From Frankia sp. AgB1.9 (GTDB lineage Bacteria; Actinomycetota; Actinomycetes; Frankiales; Frankiaceae): a stretch of DNA of 64,000 nucleotides. Location of the stretch: positions 1 to 64,000 of the forward strand of contig NZ_JADWYX010000015.1 in the NCBI RefSeq assembly GCF_016786355.1, written 5' to 3'. Positions 50,298 through 59,391 of this stretch are shown piece by piece. The number at the start of each line of letters is the position of its first letter. Within the stretch, counting starts at the first letter, position 1. The translations under genes were made by a program, and so were the position numbers. Under the pieces are notes generated by a model. It ran no database searches, was not told the origin of the DNA, and saw only the letters and a list, made by a program, of their open reading frames with translations.

Positions 50298-52697
50298 TTG
50301 TCAAACGAAGAAGTGGGGCGCGAGCAGGAGTATGTCTCGATGCTCTACGAGCGTCTTGACGGCTTCCGGGAACAGGCGTCCACCCGGCTCGCCGAGGTGC
50401 TGGCCGAGCGGCCGGGCGGCCGGCCACAGGCGCACACCGAACGGCAGGCGGCCGCCTCGACCTATTCACGTCAGCTCGCCCGCTATGACGCCGCCGAGGA
50501 TGGGCTGTGTTTCGGCCGGCTCGACCTCGACGACGACGAGACCCGCTATGTCGGCCGTCTCGGCATTTTCGACGAGTCGGACGACTATGCCCCGCTGCTG
50601 ATCGACTGGCGGGCCCCCGCCGCCCGGCCCTTCTACCTGGCGACGGCCGCCTCTCCCGAGGGCGTCCGCCGGCGTCGCCAGATCCGGACGGCCCGGCGAC
50701 GGGTTGTCGAGATCGACGACGAGGTACTCGAGCTGGCCGACGCGAACGCGCGCACCGGCCATGAGTCGCTGACCGGCGAGGCCCGGCTGATGGCCGCGCT
50801 CACCGCCGGCCGCACCGGCCGAATGGGCGACATCGTCGAAACGATCCAGGCCGAGCAGGACCGCATCATCCGGGCGGAGAATGCCGGGGTCCTCGTCGTC
50901 CAGGGCGGCCCTGGCACCGGTAAGACTGCCGTTGCGCTGCACCGGGCCGCGTACCTGCTCTACACGTACCGCGAGCAGTTGACCAAACGAGGCGTCCTGG
51001 TCATCGGCCCGAACCCGACCTTCCTGCGGTACATCTCCCATGTACTGCCCGCGCTGGGCGAGACCAGCGTGGTGCTCTCGACCGTCGGTGACCTGTTCCC
51101 CGGCGTCTATGCCACGCGAACGGAGCCGCGCGAGACGGCGGAGCTCAAGGGCGGCCCGCGGATGGTCGAGCTGATCACCGCCGCCGTCCGCGACCGGCAG
51201 CGGGTGCCAGACGACCCGCGGGAAATCCCCTTCGAGGACGACATCCTGCTGCTGGACGCTGCCACCTGCGAAGCCGCCCGCGACCGCGCCCGAGCGACAC
51301 ATCGACCGCACAACCAGGCCCGCGTGGTCTTCGTCCAGGCCGTCGTCGACGCGCTCGCCCAGCAGTACGCCGATCGTCTGGGGGCCGACCCGTACGCCGA
51401 CGACCCGCTGGGCGAGGACGACGCACCCGGCGGCGACAGCAACCTGCTGGGCGACGAGGTCGTCGACGACATCCGCCAGGAGCTGGGCCAGGACGACGCG
51501 GTGCTCACCGCGCTCGACGAGCTGTGGCCCGTGCTGACACCGCAGTGGCTGCTGGCCGACCTGTTCGCCGACGCGGAGCTGCTCGCCTCCGCCGCCGAGG
51601 CGGCCGGGCTGACCGACGCCGAGCGTGACCTGCTGTCGCGGCCCGATCCGCACGGTGGCCGCGCGGCCGACCAGATGTGGACCTCCGCCGACGCGCCGTT
51701 GCTCGACGAGGCCGCCGAACTGCTCGGCGACGACGAGGCGGCGGCGCTGGCCGCCGCCGAGCGCCGCCGCCGCGAGCGGATCGCGTACGCGCAGGGCGTC
51801 GTCGACATCCTCACCCGGGATATGGACGACGACCCGGACATCCTCATGGTCTCCGACCTCATCGACGCCGAACGGCTCGCCGAGCGGCACGAGGACTCCG
51901 ATGACCGTTCGACCGCCGAACGGGCCGCCGCGGACCGGACCTGGGCCTTCGGGCACGTCATCGTCGATGAGGCGCAGGAACTCTCGCACATGGCCTGGCG
52001 CATGGTGATGCGTCGGTGCCCGAGCCGTTCGATGACGCTGGTCGGCGACGTCGCCCAGACCGGTGACCTCGCCGGAGCCTCGTCCTGGGCCCGGGTTCTC
52101 GGACCCCAGCTGGGCGATCGCTGGCGGCTTGAGCGGTTGACCGTCAACTACCGCACCCCGGCCGAGATCATGGCCGTTGCCGCCGAGGTGTTGGCAGCGA
52201 TCGACCCTGGGCTGGAACCGCCTCGATCCGTCCGGGAGACGGGCACCGCGCCGTGGGAACTCACGGTCGCCCCGGACGCGCTGGCCAGCCAGTTGGCCGC
52301 GATCGCCGCCAGTGAGGTCGCCGAGCTGCGCGAAGCCCTCGGTGACGGCCCGGATGGCGGTCGCGTCGCGGTTCTCGTCCCATCAGGCCTGCTCGGCGAC
52401 CTGCGGCCCGCGATCGAGGCAGCCCTCCCCGCCACCACGACGGCCGGCGACGAGCCGGACCTGGAATCGCCCGTCGCGATCCTCACCGTCCGTCAGTCCA
52501 AAGGCCTGGAGTTCGACGCGGTCCTCGTCGTCGAGCCCGATCTGATCATCGAGGAGTCTCCGCGCGGCCTGAACGACCTCTACGTGGCTCTTACTCGGGC
52601 CACCCGCTCGCTCGCCGTTCTGCACACCGCCGCGCTCCCGGCCGCCCTCGGAAAGTTGGAACCGGGCCCCGCGGTGGCCCAGGCCGTCGCGGGCTGA
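50298..52697 (+). CDS. HelD/HelR-like RNA-polymerase-associated superfamily I helicase
   Basis: 799 residues from TTG with GGGGAG seven bases upstream. A helical N-terminal stretch (EQEYVSMLYERLDGFREQ) precedes Walker A (VVQGGPGTGKTAVALHRAAYLLY), Walker B (VIVDEAQELSHMAWRMVMRR), NYRTPAEIM and the C-terminal RQSKGLEFDAVLVVEPDLI and YVALTRATRSLAV. An acidic, Ala-rich insertion (residues about 340-520) between the motifs fits the HelD-specific domain. HelD proteins displace stalled RNA polymerase, and HelR variants give rifamycin tolerance. The UvrD group is an alternative, but the insertion favours HelD. Confidence 0.85.
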   Translation: MSNEEVGREQEYVSMLYERLDGFREQASTRLAEVLAERPGGRPQAHTERQAAASTYSRQLARYDAAEDGLCFGRLDLDDDETRYVGRLGIFDESDDYAPLLIDWRAPAARPFYLATAASPEGVRRRRQIRTARRRVVEIDDEVLELADANARTGHESLTGEARLMAALTAGRTGRMGDIVETIQAEQDRIIRAENAGVLVVQGGPGTGKTAVALHRAAYLLYTYREQLTKRGVLVIGPNPTFLRYISHVLPALGETSVVLSTVGDLFPGVYATRTEPRETAELKGGPRMVELITAAVRDRQRVPDDPREIPFEDDILLLDAATCEAARDRARATHRPHNQARVVFVQAVVDALAQQYADRLGADPYADDPLGEDDAPGGDSNLLGDEVVDDIRQELGQDDAVLTALDELWPVLTPQWLLADLFADAELLASAAEAAGLTDAERDLLSRPDPHGGRAADQMWTSADAPLLDEAAELLGDDEAAALAAAERRRRERIAYAQGVVDILTRDMDDDPDILMVSDLIDAERLAERHEDSDDRSTAERAAADRTWAFGHVIVDEAQELSHMAWRMVMRRCPSRSMTLVGDVAQTGDLAGASSWARVLGPQLGDRWRLERLTVNYRTPAEIMAVAAEVLAAIDPGLEPPRSVRETGTAPWELTVAPDALASQLAAIAASEVAELREALGDGPDGGRVAVLVPSGLLGDLRPAIEAALPATTTAGDEPDLESPVAILTVRQSKGLEFDAVLVVEPDLIIEESPRGLNDLYVALTRATRSLAVLHTAALPAALGKLEPGPAVAQAVAG

Positions 52698-52700
52698 GGC

Positions 52701-53240
52701 TCAGCTCGGCTGGTCGGCCTCGTAGCCGCCCTCCGCCAGCCAGGCGTCGACCCGGCGCTGGGCCTCGTCGGGGTCGACGTCCTCGACGCGGGTCATCAGT
52801 GCCCAGCGGTGTCCCCAGGGGTCCAGGATCGCGGCGAACCGGTCGCCAGTAACGAAGGTCGACGGCTCGCCGTAGCCCTTCGCGCCGAGTTCGACGGCCT
52901 TCGCGTACGACGCGTCGACATCCGGCAGGTAGGCGACGACCGAACCGCTGACGACGTCGCCGCCGGTCGGCGCGACCAGATTGTGGTCGGGCATCGGGTC
53001 GGACAACTGCAGGCGGCCGTTGGCGAGCTCCAGCTCGCAGTGCGCGATCTTCGCCCCGTCCGGGGTGTCGTTGCGACTGATGACCCGGGCTCCGAAAACC
53101 GCCTGGTAGAAGGCGATTGCCTGCTCGGCTCCGTCGACGACGACGAAGGGTGTGAGTGAGGTGAAACCGGCCGGAATCGGGCTCACCGCGCCGGGGATGG
53201 CTGCCGAGTGGTCGCCTGGCTGTGAGGTCTGCGTGGTCAT
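52701..53240 (-). CDS. PhnB/VOC-like protein
   Basis: 179 residues. A single VOC module: TPFVVVDGAEQAIAFYQAVFGARVISRNDTPDG, CELELANGRLQLSDP, VAYLPDVDASYAKAVELGAKGYGEPSTFVTGDRFAAILDPWGHRWALMTR. These are the PhnB-type motifs with the WGHRW hallmark. The biochemical substrate is not known. The C-terminal acidic tail (VDPDEAQRRVDAWLAEGGYEADQPS) is extra. Stops three bases after the convergent helicase gene. The divergent AraC gene, 27 bases away, is a possible regulator. Confidence 0.85.
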   Translation of the reverse strand: MTTQTSQPGDHSAAIPGAVSPIPAGFTSLTPFVVVDGAEQAIAFYQAVFGARVISRNDTPDGAKIAHCELELANGRLQLSDPMPDHNLVAPTGGDVVSGSVVAYLPDVDASYAKAVELGAKGYGEPSTFVTGDRFAAILDPWGHRWALMTRVEDVDPDEAQRRVDAWLAEGGYEADQPS

Positions 53241-53267
53241 GCGGTCGATCGTGCCTAGGCTGGGTCC

Positions 53268-54227
53268 GTGCGGGCTTGCACGAACGCGACACAGCAGACG
53301 GGGACACCGTCGGATGACACCGCGGCCGGCGGGGCTCGGCCGCCGGTGACGTCGAACCTCGCGGGCGTGCTGCGTCCGGACGAGGGGCTCCGGCACTTCA
53401 CTCTCGGCCGACCGGCGGCCCATCCGGACCTCGACCTCTGGGTGGACCGGTACTGGACAGTTCGCTGGGAGCTTCCGCCCGGAGCGTCCTACCTGTCGTC
53501 AGTGCTCTCCCACCCGGCCTTGCACCTCTCGGTCGAGTCAGGCGACGGTCCGCGTCACGGCTTCCCGATGCCGGCCGCACTTCTGCACGGTGTGGTGACC
53601 CGACGGTTCGACATCGTGCTGCGCGGCGAGGGCCGAGTGTTCGGGGTCAAGTTCCGGCCTGGCGGCTTCGCGGCCTTCACCGGCCTGGACACCGGCGCCG
53701 GTGTCGATGTCGCCAGCTACACCGATCGGGCGGTTCTGCTGGCGGACGCCCTCGGCGGCGCGATCGCCTCGTCAGACGACGCCGACGCCGACGGCGGGGT
53801 CGCGGAACTCCAGGCCTCGATACTGGCCGCCGACGAGGACGACAAGCGGGTCGCGTTGATGGACGAGTTCCTGCTCGCCCGCCGCCCTTCGGTGGCTGAT
53901 CCTCGCTACCAGGAACTGCTGGCGATCGTCGCCGCGATGCTCGCCGACCGGAGCCTCACGAGCGTCCAGGCCGTCACGGACCGGTTCAACGTCGAGCCGC
54001 GCACCTTGCAGCGGCTGTTCCGCCGTTACGTCGGCGTCGGGCCCAAATGGGTGTTGCGACGCTTCCGCCTGCACGACGCCCAGCTCATGCTCGACGCCGG
54101 CGAGGTCGAGGACCTGGCGACCCTCGCCACGACCCTCGGCTGGTTCGACCAGGCCCATTTCACCCGCGACTTCCGCGCGGCCGTGGGGGTTCCGCCGCGC
54201 ACGTACACCGGGCCCGCCGCCGGATAG
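53268..54227 (+). CDS. AraC-family transcriptional regulator
   Basis: 319 residues from GTG. The N-terminal ligand-binding part includes DRYWTVRWELPPGASYLSSVLSHPALHLSVE and GVKFRPGGFAAFTG, typical of the DUF6597/AraC group. The DNA-binding domain carries LTSVQAVTDRFNVEPRTLQRLFRRYVGVGPKWVLRRFRLHDAQ and DLATLATTLGWFDQAHFTRDFRAAVGVPPRTYT, with two HTH motifs. Divergent, 27 bases from the VOC gene, so it may control that gene and itself. Confidence 0.9.
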   Translation: MRACTNATQQTGTPSDDTAAGGARPPVTSNLAGVLRPDEGLRHFTLGRPAAHPDLDLWVDRYWTVRWELPPGASYLSSVLSHPALHLSVESGDGPRHGFPMPAALLHGVVTRRFDIVLRGEGRVFGVKFRPGGFAAFTGLDTGAGVDVASYTDRAVLLADALGGAIASSDDADADGGVAELQASILAADEDDKRVALMDEFLLARRPSVADPRYQELLAIVAAMLADRSLTSVQAVTDRFNVEPRTLQRLFRRYVGVGPKWVLRRFRLHDAQLMLDAGEVEDLATLATTLGWFDQAHFTRDFRAAVGVPPRTYTGPAAG

Positions 54228-54423
54228 TCCTGGCGTTCCAGGGCCGGGTCGGCGCGACGAATAGGGCCGCTTCGGGCGCTGACGCGAGCTCGGCGAGAAT
54301 TGTGGCGCCGGGACCAATCCGCGCGCCGGTTTGGCACGAAGTAATGGATGACAGCGGCCCGGCGGGGCGGCGCCCCGAGGCGTCAGCGACCGGGCCTTGC
54401 CTCACGACCCGGAGGTTCCGGCC

Positions 54424-55065
54424 ATGCCGCGACGCGCGGACGAGGATGACGGCCCAGCGCTCCACGCCGTCCCGACGCCCGATTTCGGCGTCAGTCCCAC
54501 GGGCGGTGGGGCCCCTGACGTCGAACAGCTCCTGCAACGCAGCGGCCGGGGAGACGGCGACGCCTTCGCCGCGTTCTACGACCAACTCGCGGCGCGGGTG
54601 TTCGGCCTGGTCAAGCGGGTGGTACGCGACCCGGCGCAGGCCGAGGAAGTCACCCAGGAGGTGTTCGTCGAGATCTGGCGGCTGGCAAGCCGCTTCGACC
54701 CGACGAAGGGCAGCGCGGTCGGCTGGGTCTGCGCTCTCGCGCACCGTCGGGCCGTCGACCGGGTGCGTTCGGCGCAGGCCGCGACCGACCGGGAACGCCG
54801 CGTCGGTGTCGCGTGGGCGGGCGCCGAGGACTCCGGCTACGACGAGGTGACCGAACAGGTCGAGCTGAGGCTTGAATACGAGCGGCTTCGCCGCTGCCTC
54901 GACGGTCTCACCGACCTGCAGCGCGAGTCGATCGTGCTGGCCTACTACAACGGCCATACCTACCGTGAGGTCGCGCACCTGCTTTCGACCCCGGTGCCGA
55001 CAGTCAAGACCCGCATGCGCGACGGACTGATCCGGCTGCGCGACTGCCTGGGGGTGGAGGCATGA
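54424..55065 (+). CDS. sigK: ECF RNA polymerase sigma factor, SigK type
   Basis: 213 residues, ATG with GGAGG eight bases upstream; a longer frame starts at 54397. Region 2: DAFAAFYDQLAARVFGLVKRVVRDPAQAEEVTQEVFVEIWRLASRFDPTKGSAVGWVCALAHRRAVDRVR. Region 4: LTDLQRESIVLAYYNGHTYREVAHLLSTPVPTVKTRMRDGLIRLRDCLG. The gene overlaps the next by four bases, coupling it to its anti-sigma factor. SigK directs transcription when released from RskA. Confidence 0.92.
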   Translation: MPRRADEDDGPALHAVPTPDFGVSPTGGGAPDVEQLLQRSGRGDGDAFAAFYDQLAARVFGLVKRVVRDPAQAEEVTQEVFVEIWRLASRFDPTKGSAVGWVCALAHRRAVDRVRSAQAATDRERRVGVAWAGAEDSGYDEVTEQVELRLEYERLRRCLDGLTDLQRESIVLAYYNGHTYREVAHLLSTPVPTVKTRMRDGLIRLRDCLGVEA

Positions 55066-55805
55066 CATCGCCGTCGCCGGAGGCACATCTGCTTACGGGC
55101 GCCTACGCCCTGGACGCGCTCGACAGCCGTGACCGGGCCGAGGTCGAGGGGCATCTCGCCGGCTGCCCGACGTGCACCCGGGAGGTGGCCGAACTGCGGG
55201 TGGTCGCCGGCCTGCTCGGCCAGTCGGTGCCGGAGACGCCACCCAGCACGTTGCGCAGCTCGGTGCTTCGGGAAGCCGCTCGAACCCGTCAGCTGCCGCC
55301 GCTGGTCGTCGAGGTCGATGACGACCTCCTCGCCCGGCGGGAGCGGCGACGACTGAGGACGATCACCGGCGTGGCCAGCGCCGCCGCGGCCGTCGCCCTG
55401 GTCGCGCTGGGCATCGTCGGCGGCGTCTCCCTTGACCAGCACCATCAGCTCGCCGCCGAGCGCAGCCGGGCGACCGACCTGAACTCGGCGGTCGCCGCGG
55501 CCGCGGACCGGCTGGGCCAGCCGGTGGCGGGCGGCGGAACCATCGCCGTGATCCCGTTCGGAAACCAGGCGTACGTCGACGTCCACGACCTGCCGCCGCT
55601 CTCCGGTGGCCGGGTGTACCAGCTGTGGATGTCGAGCCCGCAGGGCGTCGAGTCGGCCGGAGTCGTCGGAGGAAACGCCCAACGGGCCGCGCGGGTGCTC
55701 TCGCTGCGCAAGGGCGTGGATTCGGTGAAGATGACCATCGAGCCGGCCGGCGGCTCCCAACAGCCGACGACACCGATCATCGGCTCGGCGGCAGTGCACA
55801 GCTGA
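55062..55805 (+). CDS. rskA: Anti-sigma-K factor RskA
   Basis: 247 residues. The cytoplasmic anti-sigma domain has HLLTGAYALDALDSRDRAEVEGHLAGCPTCTREV with the zinc-binding HxxxCxxC arrangement. One membrane helix (ITGVASAAAAVALVALGIVGGV) follows. The extracytoplasmic domain has GQAVAGG... QAYVDVHDLPPLSGGRVYQLWMSSPQGVESAG and a final beta segment. RskA binds SigK and is degraded by regulated proteolysis to free it. The M50 protease gene at 47 kb is a possible site-2 protease, but no evidence links them. Overlaps sigK. Confidence 0.92.
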   Translation: MTSPSPEAHLLTGAYALDALDSRDRAEVEGHLAGCPTCTREVAELRVVAGLLGQSVPETPPSTLRSSVLREAARTRQLPPLVVEVDDDLLARRERRRLRTITGVASAAAAVALVALGIVGGVSLDQHHQLAAERSRATDLNSAVAAAADRLGQPVAGGGTIAVIPFGNQAYVDVHDLPPLSGGRVYQLWMSSPQGVESAGVVGGNAQRAARVLSLRKGVDSVKMTIEPAGGSQQPTTPIIGSAAVHS

Positions 55806-55936
55806 GATCGTCCGCATCCGGCGGCGCGGCCGCGGCTTGGGCAGAGTCGCTCGGTTGCGCCCCGGTGTGGACGCGCACAGGCTTTCCACAGGTTTCGCTC
55901 AGGAAGCCCACAGTCGGCTGGCGGAACCTAGGGGAC

Positions 55937-56947
55937 ATGGGATGGCGTGAACCGGTGTCGACGTCCACCTCCGCTTCGCGGAACAACGACGGGGCGGCGT
56001 CGCGGACCTATGACAAGGCCGCTTCGCGGGCCGATGACGAGGCTGGCCCGAACGGCGCTCCCGGCGGGACCTTCGCGGGCCCAGCTGGTGGTGGCGGGTC
56101 CATGGCCGGCGTGCGGCCGCTGCCGCCGGTGAGCGCGGCGGTCTCGGTCGAGGCCGCCGGGACGCGCGGGCTACGAGGTGGTTCACGGGAGACTCGCGCC
56201 GCGGACGGTCGGGCGCTGCGGGTGCTGGTCGTCGACGACGAATCCGTGCTGACGGAGCTGCTGACAATGGCGCTGCGCTACGAAGGCTGGGAGGTCGCCG
56301 CCGCCGGCACCGGGATCACCGCCCTGCGGATGATCGACGAGTTCCAGCCGGACGCGGTCGTCCTGGACATCATGCTGCCGGACATGGACGGGCTCGCGGT
56401 GCTGCGCGGGATGCGTTCGGTTCGGCCTGACATCCCGGTGCTGTTTCTGACCGCGAAGGATGCGGTCGAGGACCGGGTTCTCGGCCTGACCGCCGGTGGC
56501 GACGACTATGTGACCAAGCCGTTCAGCATCGAGGAGCTTGCCGCCCGGCTGCGCGGGCTGATGCGGCGGGTGCACGGCACCGTCGCCGCCCGCCGCAACG
56601 TCCTGTCGGTCGGCGATCTCACCCTCGACGAAGACAGCCGCGAGGTCTATCGCGACGGAGCCGAGATCCACCTGACCGCGACCGAGTTCGAGCTCCTTCG
56701 CTACCTGATGCGCAACCCACGGCGGGTACTGAGCAAGGCGCAGATCCTCGACCGGGTCTGGAACTACGACTTCGGCGGCCAGGCCAACGTCGTCGAGCTC
56801 TACGTGTCCTACCTGCGCAAGAAGATCGACGCCGGCCGGCAGCCGATGATTCACACGATGCGTGGCGCGGGCTACGTGCTCCGGCCGGTCGCGGCGCCGG
56901 CCGGAGCCGCCCTGGTCAGGGTGGCGAATCCGGCGGCCACGGGGTGA
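55937..56947 (+). CDS. OmpR-family response regulator (MprA/TcrA type)
   Basis: 336 residues. A disordered Ser/Ala/Gly N-terminus of about 90 residues precedes the receiver, LRVLVVDDESVLTELL, with phospho-Asp in VVLDIMLPD and lysine in YVTKPF. The winged-helix domain has TLDEDSREVYRDGAEIHLTATEFELLRYLMRNPRRVLSKAQILDRVWNYDFGG and ELYVSYLRKKID. The GTG of the downstream kinase overlaps its stop, so the pair is translated together. It would regulate envelope or stress genes. Confidence 0.9.
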   Translation: MGWREPVSTSTSASRNNDGAASRTYDKAASRADDEAGPNGAPGGTFAGPAGGGGSMAGVRPLPPVSAAVSVEAAGTRGLRGGSRETRAADGRALRVLVVDDESVLTELLTMALRYEGWEVAAAGTGITALRMIDEFQPDAVVLDIMLPDMDGLAVLRGMRSVRPDIPVLFLTAKDAVEDRVLGLTAGGDDYVTKPFSIEELAARLRGLMRRVHGTVAARRNVLSVGDLTLDEDSREVYRDGAEIHLTATEFELLRYLMRNPRRVLSKAQILDRVWNYDFGGQANVVELYVSYLRKKIDAGRQPMIHTMRGAGYVLRPVAAPAGAALVRVANPAATG

Positions 56948-59082
56948 CCGGCGCCGCCAGCCCGGAACCGAGGATCGACCCGGCCGCCGGGCGAGCCGCC
57001 GCCGAGCGCGCGAGCGGTGGCGACCGGGCCGGTGCCGAGACGGGGTCGCGCGGCCGTCGGCATCGGCAGTCGCGCTCCGGGCCCGGCCGCGGCGCACCCC
57101 CGCGTCCGGCGTCGCGCCCGGACCGGGTGAGACACCGCGAACGGTCGTCACGCCGGGTGCTCGCGCCGCGCCGATGGTCGCTGCGGACCCGGCTGCTGGC
57201 GTTGCTGTTGGTGCTGCTGACGGCCGTGTCGACGGCGATCGTCGGAGTGACGGCGCTCGAACTGCGTTCCTACCTGATCCACCAGGTCGACGCGCGTCTC
57301 GGCGCGGTCGACAAGCGCTGGGTCAAGCCGCCGCCGACCGATGCCAACGCGCGGGCCGGCGGCGGCTTCGCGCCGAGTGGTACTGGGTCGAACACCGACG
57401 GATCGTCGTCGAGCGCCTCCGGGACGCCAGGCTCGAGTGGTAGCACGCCGGGTAACGGGACCGGCCTCGGCTCGACCGCCGGGCCAGACGGCAGCCCGAC
57501 CGGCGTGCTGCCGTGGCAGGGCACCCCGGCCGATTTCGTCAACCTGCAGGGCCAGTCGACCGGCACCGTCGCCGCCCACATCGTCGGCAGCAAGGTCGAG
57601 ACCGCGGTGATCCCGGCGCCCGGCGAGGTCGCCCAACAGCTTCCGGCCAGCGAGGCGGCCAAGCTGGCGGCCATCCCCGTCGACGACACGCCACGAACCG
57701 TGACGCTGGGCAGTTTCGGGGAGTACCGGGTGAAGGCCCGGCTGGTCCCCGACGGCACGGCCGTCGTCAGCGGGCTCTCGCTCAGCGAGGTCAACGCGAC
57801 GGTCGATCAGCTGATCATCATCGCCGGCTGCGTCGCGGGCTGCGGGGTGCTGCTGCTTGGAGTGGTCGGCGCGGTGACCGTGCGGCGAACCCTTCGACCG
57901 CTACGCCGAGTGGCCGCCACCGCCGCCCAGGTCGCCGAGCTGCCGCTGGACCGGGGAGCGGTCACGCTGCGGGTCCGCGTCCCAGATGTCGACACCGACC
58001 CGAGGACCGAGGTCGGCCAGGTGGGCGCGGCGCTGAACCACATGCTCGGCCATGTCGGCGCCGCCCTCGCCGCCCGGCACGCGAGCGAGACACGGGTGCG
58101 CCAGTTCGTCGCCGACGCCAGCCACGAGCTACGCACACCGCTGGCCGCGATCAGCGGCTATGCCCAGCTGACGCGGCGCATCGGGGCTCAGAACGGCTTC
58201 GACGACCCTCGCCGACCCGTGGTGCCGCCGGACGTCGCCTACGCGCTGAGCCGGGTGGAATCCGAGACGAAACGGATGACCACGCTGGTGGAGGACCTGC
58301 TTCTGCTGGCGCGCCTGGACTCCGGCCGGCCGCTTGAACATGGCGAAGTGGACCTGTCCCTGCTCGTCGTGGACGTGGTCAGTGACGCGCATATCGCGGC
58401 GCCTGGGCATCGCTTCAGCCTGTCGCTGCCGGCCGATCCAGTGACCGTTCGTGGCGATGAGGCTCGGCTGCATCAGGTTCTGGCGAATCTTCTGGCGAAT
58501 GCCCGTACCCACACACCGGCCGGTACCTCGGTGACCGTCGCGCTGGAACTGCCGCCCGGGTCCGGAACCGAGAAGTCGTGGACCGGCGAGGTCCAGCTTT
58601 CGGTCATCGACGACGGGCCGGGTATCCCCGCCGACCTGCTCCCCAACGTCTTCGAACGGTTTGCCCGGGGAGACTCGTCGCGTTCCCGGGCGGCTGGCAG
58701 CACCGGACTCGGGCTGGCGATCGTCGCCGCGGTCGTCGAGGCGCACGGCGGCCGGATCAGCGTGACGAGCAGCCCCGGGCGCACGGCCTTCACCGTCACG
58801 CTTCCGCGTACCGTGCCGGCCGCCGCGCCGGCGGTCGCGGGAGTGGCAGGTGATCTCTGCGCGGCGGATGCCCACCATCCGCTGGGTTTCCAGCACTCCT
58901 TGGACGACCGGTACGCGCCGGACGAGTTCGACCCGTCGGACGGCCTGGAGGCCGGGGTCGGCCTGGGGGCCGAGGACGGGCTGTACCTGGCGGATGACCT
59001 CGATGCCGTCGACGACCTGGACACGGTGGTGGACCTGGCCTCGGCGGGCTCCGGGCAACCGGGAGAGATCCGGATTCGCTGA
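56944..59082 (+). CDS. Sensor histidine kinase with HAMP domain
   Basis: 712 residues from GTG. A basic, disordered N-terminus (about 80 residues) precedes TM1 (LLALLLVLLTAVSTAIVGV), an extracytoplasmic sensor of about 170 residues with a Ser/Gly linker, TM2 (IIIAGCVAGCGVLLLGVVGAV) and HAMP. HisKA (ASHELRTPLAAISGYAQL, His about residue 394) and HATPase (ANLLANARTHTPAG, DDGPGIPADLL, GLGLAIVAAVVEAHGG) are present. A final 100-residue acidic tail is unusual. It is the likely partner of the adjacent regulator. Confidence 0.92.
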   Translation: MTGAASPEPRIDPAAGRAAAERASGGDRAGAETGSRGRRHRQSRSGPGRGAPPRPASRPDRVRHRERSSRRVLAPRRWSLRTRLLALLLVLLTAVSTAIVGVTALELRSYLIHQVDARLGAVDKRWVKPPPTDANARAGGGFAPSGTGSNTDGSSSSASGTPGSSGSTPGNGTGLGSTAGPDGSPTGVLPWQGTPADFVNLQGQSTGTVAAHIVGSKVETAVIPAPGEVAQQLPASEAAKLAAIPVDDTPRTVTLGSFGEYRVKARLVPDGTAVVSGLSLSEVNATVDQLIIIAGCVAGCGVLLLGVVGAVTVRRTLRPLRRVAATAAQVAELPLDRGAVTLRVRVPDVDTDPRTEVGQVGAALNHMLGHVGAALAARHASETRVRQFVADASHELRTPLAAISGYAQLTRRIGAQNGFDDPRRPVVPPDVAYALSRVESETKRMTTLVEDLLLLARLDSGRPLEHGEVDLSLLVVDVVSDAHIAAPGHRFSLSLPADPVTVRGDEARLHQVLANLLANARTHTPAGTSVTVALELPPGSGTEKSWTGEVQLSVIDDGPGIPADLLPNVFERFARGDSSRSRAAGSTGLGLAIVAAVVEAHGGRISVTSSPGRTAFTVTLPRTVPAAAPAVAGVAGDLCAADAHHPLGFQHSLDDRYAPDEFDPSDGLEAGVGLGAEDGLYLADDLDAVDDLDTVVDLASAGSGQPGEIRIR

Positions 59083-59391
59083 CTTCGGGCGCGGGTGGGA
59101 AGCCACGTGAGAAACGGTCCGCCGCGGGCCACCGGGCGACATGTCGGTGAAACATTTCCGACGTCGTCCGGTCATTGTCGCGGCGTTTGCGATATTGTCG
59201 CGCACACGACTGAAGATCGCCCTTCGACGGGCCTGCCGTTAATGTGGCATGCCTTTTATGCGTCGTGACCTGCGGCTCGTGGGCGGATGGCTAGTTCCGG
59301 ACGGCGTGCGCGCGGGGCGGCTCGACGTTTTCACAGCGGACCCACAGTTGGCCGCAATGGAGAGCACAGGCCGAGGCGCCAGCCTGGGACC

